The position numbers and the translations under genes are program-made. Shown one piece after another: positions 61,061-64,000 of a stretch of 64,000 nt of DNA. The notes beneath the pieces were generated by a model that was given only the letters and a program-made list of their open reading frames with translations, had not been told where the DNA came from and made no database searches. Origin of the DNA: Maricaulis parjimensis (GTDB lineage Bacteria; Pseudomonadota; Alphaproteobacteria; Caulobacterales; Maricaulaceae); assembly GCF_016817355.1 (NCBI RefSeq), contig NZ_JADOTT010000001.1, positions 546,072 through 610,071 of the forward strand. Reading direction: 5' to 3'. How positions within the stretch are numbered: the first letter of the stretch is position 1; the number at the start of each line of letters is the position of its first letter.

Positions 61061-62361
61061 AAGGCTTCCGGCTCGAAGCTGAGCGGCGCCGGTTCGATCT
61101 CGCGCAGGCCGCGGGAGCGGATCTCATAGATCGCCAGACCGCGCTCGATCATTCCGTCCGCATGGAAGCGGAACAGCCCGTCTGCGCCCAGAAAACCCTG
61201 CTCTTCCTCTATGGCTTCGGTGGAAAAGCCCAGCTCGCCCCCGTCCAGATGCGCGGCCAGGGCCATGGCATCATAGGCCAGGCTGGCAATGCGGGAGGGT
61301 TCGGACCCGTAGGCGCTTTCATAGGCGGCCTCGAAATCGAGGCGTGCCGACTGGTCCGGGGCTGCGAACCAGCCGCCATGCAGGGCGGGCTCGCGCAGCA
61401 GGTCTGGATCATTCCACAGGCCCGTGCCCAGGAAACGCACGACCAGCGGGTCGACATTCTGCGAGATCAGCAGCGGACCCAGGGCGCGCAGACGCGTGCC
61501 GCCTTCCGGCAGGATCACGGCCTGGAAAGGCGCTTCCGGATCAGGAATCCATTCTGTCAGGCGCAGCTCGTCCGCCTCTTCCGGGGTCAGCGGTTCAAAC
61601 ACGCCTTCGGCCAGACGGGCCGAAGCACGGGCCATGGCTTCCACATCACCGGTATAGAAGGACTCCGCGGTGACGGTGCCCAGCGACAGGGCGGTCGTGT
61701 TCTGCAGCGCATTGTAGACGGCTTGGCCGTAACGGTCCTGCGGGCCCAGATAGGCGAAGCGTTCCACGCCCTGACGGGCGGTGTAATCGACAATGCGGGC
61801 GACTTCGATTTCCGGCGGGAAACTCATCAGATAAACGCCATCGCCGGCCACGCTGGTATCCGTAGTGAAAGCAATGACCGGGATGTCCGCCTGGCGGGCG
61901 ACACCAGCAGCGGCCTGCACGGAGCCGGCAAAGAGCGGGCCGATGATGATATCCGCACCGTCTTCCGCCGCGGCCTGGGCGGCCGCGCGGGCGCCTTCCG
62001 GCGTGCCCTGCGTGTCTTTCGGGATCATCAGCAGATTGCCGCCAGCCCGTTCGAACAGGGCGAGTTCGGCGGCGCGCAGCAGGCGCAGCGCTTCACCGCG
62101 GGCACCAGAGTTTTCCGCGGAGAAGGGCAGGAGGACGGCCACGCGGGCAATGTCCCGGCCTTCCATGTGCGGCGGGATCAGGCCGGTTTCCAGCGACGGG
62201 GCCGGTTCTTCCGGTTCAGGTTCCGGCTCGGGCTGGGGCTCGATGACGGGTTGGGGAATGGGTTGTTGGGGTGGCGGCGGCGCGGGTGTGCTGCAGGCGG
62301 CGACGACCAGGCCGGTTGTGGCGATGACGGCGAGGAGGCGCGGGCGCGAGCTTTGTGCCAT
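61057..62361 (-). CDS. Penicillin-binding protein activator LpoA-like lipoprotein
   Basis: A 434-residue lipoprotein. The signal (MAQSSRPRLLAVIATTGLVVAAC) ends in a lipobox VAAC, followed by a Pro/Glu-rich linker. The periplasmic type I binding-protein fold begins ARVAVLLPFSAENSGARGEAL and contains ADIIIGPLFAGSVQAAAGVARQADIPVIAFTTD. In Escherichia coli the fold is the C-terminal part of LpoA, activator of PBP1a. It is divergent from rsmI, as lpoA and rsmI are in gammaproteobacteria. The N-terminal TPR part of LpoA is absent. Confidence 0.85.
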   Translation of the reverse strand: MAQSSRPRLLAVIATTGLVVAACSTPAPPPPQQPIPQPVIEPQPEPEPEPEEPAPSLETGLIPPHMEGRDIARVAVLLPFSAENSGARGEALRLLRAAELALFERAGGNLLMIPKDTQGTPEGARAAAQAAAEDGADIIIGPLFAGSVQAAAGVARQADIPVIAFTTDTSVAGDGVYLMSFPPEIEVARIVDYTARQGVERFAYLGPQDRYGQAVYNALQNTTALSLGTVTAESFYTGDVEAMARASARLAEGVFEPLTPEEADELRLTEWIPDPEAPFQAVILPEGGTRLRALGPLLISQNVDPLVVRFLGTGLWNDPDLLREPALHGGWFAAPDQSARLDFEAAYESAYGSEPSRIASLAYDAMALAAHLDGGELGFSTEAIEEEQGFLGADGLFRFHADGMIERGLAIYEIRSRGLREIEPAPLSFEPEAF

Positions 62362-62404
62362 GGTGGCAAGACAAGCGGCGAAACGCGACGGAATGACAGA
62401 CAGC

Positions 62405-63301
62405 ATGACCGGAACACCCAGTGAAATTCAGGGCGAAGCTAGCCGCCACCGCGCTGCGGGGCAAGCACTCGCCCCCGGTCTTTATCTCGTTGCCACGCCA
62501 ATCGGGAATTTGCGCGATATCACTCTGCGTGCCCTGGACGTGCTGGCTGCGGCTGACCGCGTGCTGGCCGAGGATACGCGGGTCACACGCCGCCTGCTGG
62601 ATGCGCATGGCATCCGCGCGGAATTGCAGCCCTATCACGACCACAATGGCGAAAAGGTCCGGCCGGGCATTCTCGATGACCTCGCCGCCGGTGGGGTTAT
62701 CGCCCTGGTGTCGGATGCGGGAACACCGCTGGTGTCCGATCCCGGATTCAAACTGGCGCGTGAAGCGATTGCCCGCGATGTAGACGTGATCGCCATTCCC
62801 GGCGCCTCCGCCGTGCTGACGGCGCTCTCCATTGCGGGTCTGCCGACGGATTGTTTCACCTTTGCGGGCTTTCCGCCGCAGAAGACCGGGGCGCGGGAAA
62901 CCTGGCTGTCCGGCTTCGCCGACGTGCCCGGATCCCTGGTGATCTATGAGGGCAATTCCCGCCTGCCCGCCTCTCTCGCGTCCATGCTGAAAGTCCTCGG
63001 TGACCGGCCGGCGGCCGTTTGCCGGGAACTGACCAAGCTGCATGAGGAGGCCCGGCGCGGCACCCTGTCAGAGCTTGCCGCCCATTATGAGGAGGCCGGC
63101 TCGCCGCGCGGTGAAATCGTGATCGTGGTGGGACCCAAACAGGATCAGGGCTGGGATGAGGCGCGTATTGATGCCGCGCTCGGCGAGGCCATGACGCGCC
63201 TGCGGGTGAAGGATGCGGCCAGCGAAATTGCCGCCGAGTCCGGCTGGTCCCGGCGCGACGTCTATGCCCGCGCCCAAGCCCTCAAGGATGCGGCGGGGTG
63301 A
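62405..63301 (+). CDS. rsmI: 16S rRNA (cytidine-2'-O) methyltransferase RsmI
   Basis: A 298-residue SPOUT-unrelated tetrapyrrole-methylase-fold enzyme that 2'-O-methylates C1402 of 16S rRNA. Motifs: GLYLVATPIGNLRDITLRAL, VLAEDTRVTRRLL, ALVSDAGTPLVSDPGFKLAREA and IPGASAVLTALSIAGLPTDCFTFAGFPP. ATG 62405 gives a normal family N-terminus with a short extra lead. It is divergent from the lpoA-like gene, 43 bases away, and its stop overlaps the GTG of yraN. Confidence 0.96.
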   Translation: MTGTPSEIQGEASRHRAAGQALAPGLYLVATPIGNLRDITLRALDVLAAADRVLAEDTRVTRRLLDAHGIRAELQPYHDHNGEKVRPGILDDLAAGGVIALVSDAGTPLVSDPGFKLAREAIARDVDVIAIPGASAVLTALSIAGLPTDCFTFAGFPPQKTGARETWLSGFADVPGSLVIYEGNSRLPASLASMLKVLGDRPAAVCRELTKLHEEARRGTLSELAAHYEEAGSPRGEIVIVVGPKQDQGWDEARIDAALGEAMTRLRVKDAASEIAAESGWSRRDVYARAQALKDAAG

Positions 63302-63681
63302 GGGCGCGGCGCCAGGCTGCCGAGGCGTGGGGCCGGTGGGCCGAGCGTATCGTGATGGCGGTTCTGGTGCTCAAGGGATATCGCCTGCTTGATCATCGCG
63401 CCCGGACACCGGCTGGCGAGATCGATCTGGTGGCCCGGCGTGGCGAATATCTGGTCTTCATCGAGGTGAAGGCGCGCGCCGACCTCAAGGACGCGGAAGA
63501 AGCGCTGGGTTGGCAACAGCGGGAACGGATCATCCGGGCTGCCGGGCTTTGGCGGGCCCGCCATCGGGGTTTTTCCGATCTTCACATGCGTTATGACCTG
63601 TTTCTGGTCGCGCCCTGGCGCTGGCCGGTGCATCATCGCGCAGCCTGGGTCCCGGATGATCGCGCGATCAATCTGCTCTAG
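63298..63681 (+). CDS. yraN: UPF0102 protein YraN
   Basis: A 127-residue nuclease-fold protein of unknown target. Motifs: AERIVMAVLVLKGYRLLDHRARTPAGEIDLVARRGEYLVFIEVKARAD, the Asp/Glu/Lys pattern of restriction-endonuclease folds (E-x-D, then E-V-K). It starts with GTG at 63298 in a GTGA overlap with the rsmI stop. In Escherichia coli yraN is also next to rsmI/lpoA. Confidence 0.92.
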   Translation: MRARRQAAEAWGRWAERIVMAVLVLKGYRLLDHRARTPAGEIDLVARRGEYLVFIEVKARADLKDAEEALGWQQRERIIRAAGLWRARHRGFSDLHMRYDLFLVAPWRWPVHHRAAWVPDDRAINLL

Positions 63682-63713
63682 GGTGCGCAAGGTCGATTCG
63701 ACAGGAGAGAGTT

Positions 63714-64000
63714 ATGCTTCGTTGGCTACTGGTCCCGCTGGTGCTTGGACTGCTGGGCGCGTGTTCCACCGTGCTCGAGGAGCGCTCCATCGGACGGTCC
63801 TTCGATGACACGAACGCCTCGGTCGCGATCAAGTCGAACATGTTGCGCGCTGAGGGCTTTGCCCTCGATGGCGTGGATGTCGAGGTTACAGAAGGCATTG
63901 CCCTCCTGACCGGCCGGGTCCCGCGCGAGGATGATCGACGCATGGCGGAATGCCTGGCCTGGTCGTCCGTCGCTGTCCGCAATGTCGCCAATGATCTGGA
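63714..64000 (+). CDS. BON-domain lipoprotein, 3' end cut off by the window
   Basis: At least 95 residues. The signal MLRWLLVPLVLGLLGAC ends in a lipobox LGAC, followed by FDDTNASVAIKSNMLRAEGF and GVDVEVTEGIALLTGRVP, the start of a BON domain. BON lipoproteins such as DolP bind anionic phospholipids at the outer membrane. AGGAGAG lies 5-11 bases before the ATG. Its place after rsmI-yraN agrees with dolP in gammaproteobacteria. The frame is open to the last base. Confidence 0.85.
   Translation, partial: MLRWLLVPLVLGLLGACSTVLEERSIGRSFDDTNASVAIKSNMLRAEGFALDGVDVEVTEGIALLTGRVPREDDRRMAECLAWSSVAVRNVANDL

Overview
This window is chromosomal DNA from an alphaproteobacterium, most likely of the Caulobacterales/Maricaulales/Hyphomonadaceae group. 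The reasons are the parB-parA-rsmG-mnmG-mnmE order, the hemE / ppsR junction (the site of the replication origin in Caulobacter), a CenR-type response regulator next to xthA, an NtrZ-like periplasmic protein, and DUF6489, DUF3576 and Tim44-like proteins. Genus is not fixed by the sequence; a Maricaulis-like organism is a guess. The DNA is GC-rich and gene-dense, with many 1-17 nt overlaps. I see no rRNA, tRNA, CRISPR, insertion sequence or prophage.

Bases 1-10130 hold xthA (5' end cut off), cenR, a YkuD-fold L,D-transpeptidase, yggS back-to-back with a ThiE/TenI-like protein, an NtrZ-like protein, a porin-like protein, a DUF3576 lipoprotein, leuS, lptE and holA. Bases 10185-16150 are the chromosome segregation and tRNA-modification block: parB, parA, rsmG, mnmG, mnmE and a DUF6489 protein, all on the minus strand, with three perfect 16-bp parS palindromes (two inside rsmG and mnmG, one upstream of mnmG). 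Bases 16200-19600 carry a dienelactone hydrolase, a glutathione transferase, a glycerophosphodiesterase lipoprotein whose ATG sits inside a one-mismatch parS, and a quinone oxidoreductase, closed by a strong bidirectional terminator.

Rho and three late haem genes (hemJ, hemH, hemE) lead up to the putative oriC (23734-24191). It has an AT-rich tract, a cluster of near-consensus DnaA boxes and a CtrA-like site. To its right, transcribed with the fork, are ppsR-maf-aroE-coaE (each start overlapping the previous stop) and dnaQ. Then come secB, timA-mltA-smr, hslU and hslV (separated by four genes), a GGDEF-EAL protein, a sugar/adenosine kinase, an ATP-grasp enzyme, nth, a LysE exporter, an Ada-like methyltransferase, gloA, and a YafY/WYL regulator with an operator-like dyad before an ABM-like gene.

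Bases 45449-57111 hold dapB, a membrane protein and the heat-shock genes dnaJ, dnaK, grpE and hrcA. An FkbM-type methyltransferase lies between dnaK and dnaJ, with alkB, a putative HExxH metallopeptidase and an FMN-type glutamate synthase nearby. The right end has rph followed by a strongly structured intergenic element, a compact module (38-residue membrane peptide, DUF2975 protein, XRE regulator) facing a phased operator array, then rdgB-hemW and the lpoA / rsmI-yraN-BON lipoprotein cluster, the last cut by the window end.

The least explained items are the peptide/DUF2975/XRE module with its operators, the structured element after rph, the nested dyads before alkB, and the outlying parS-like sites.
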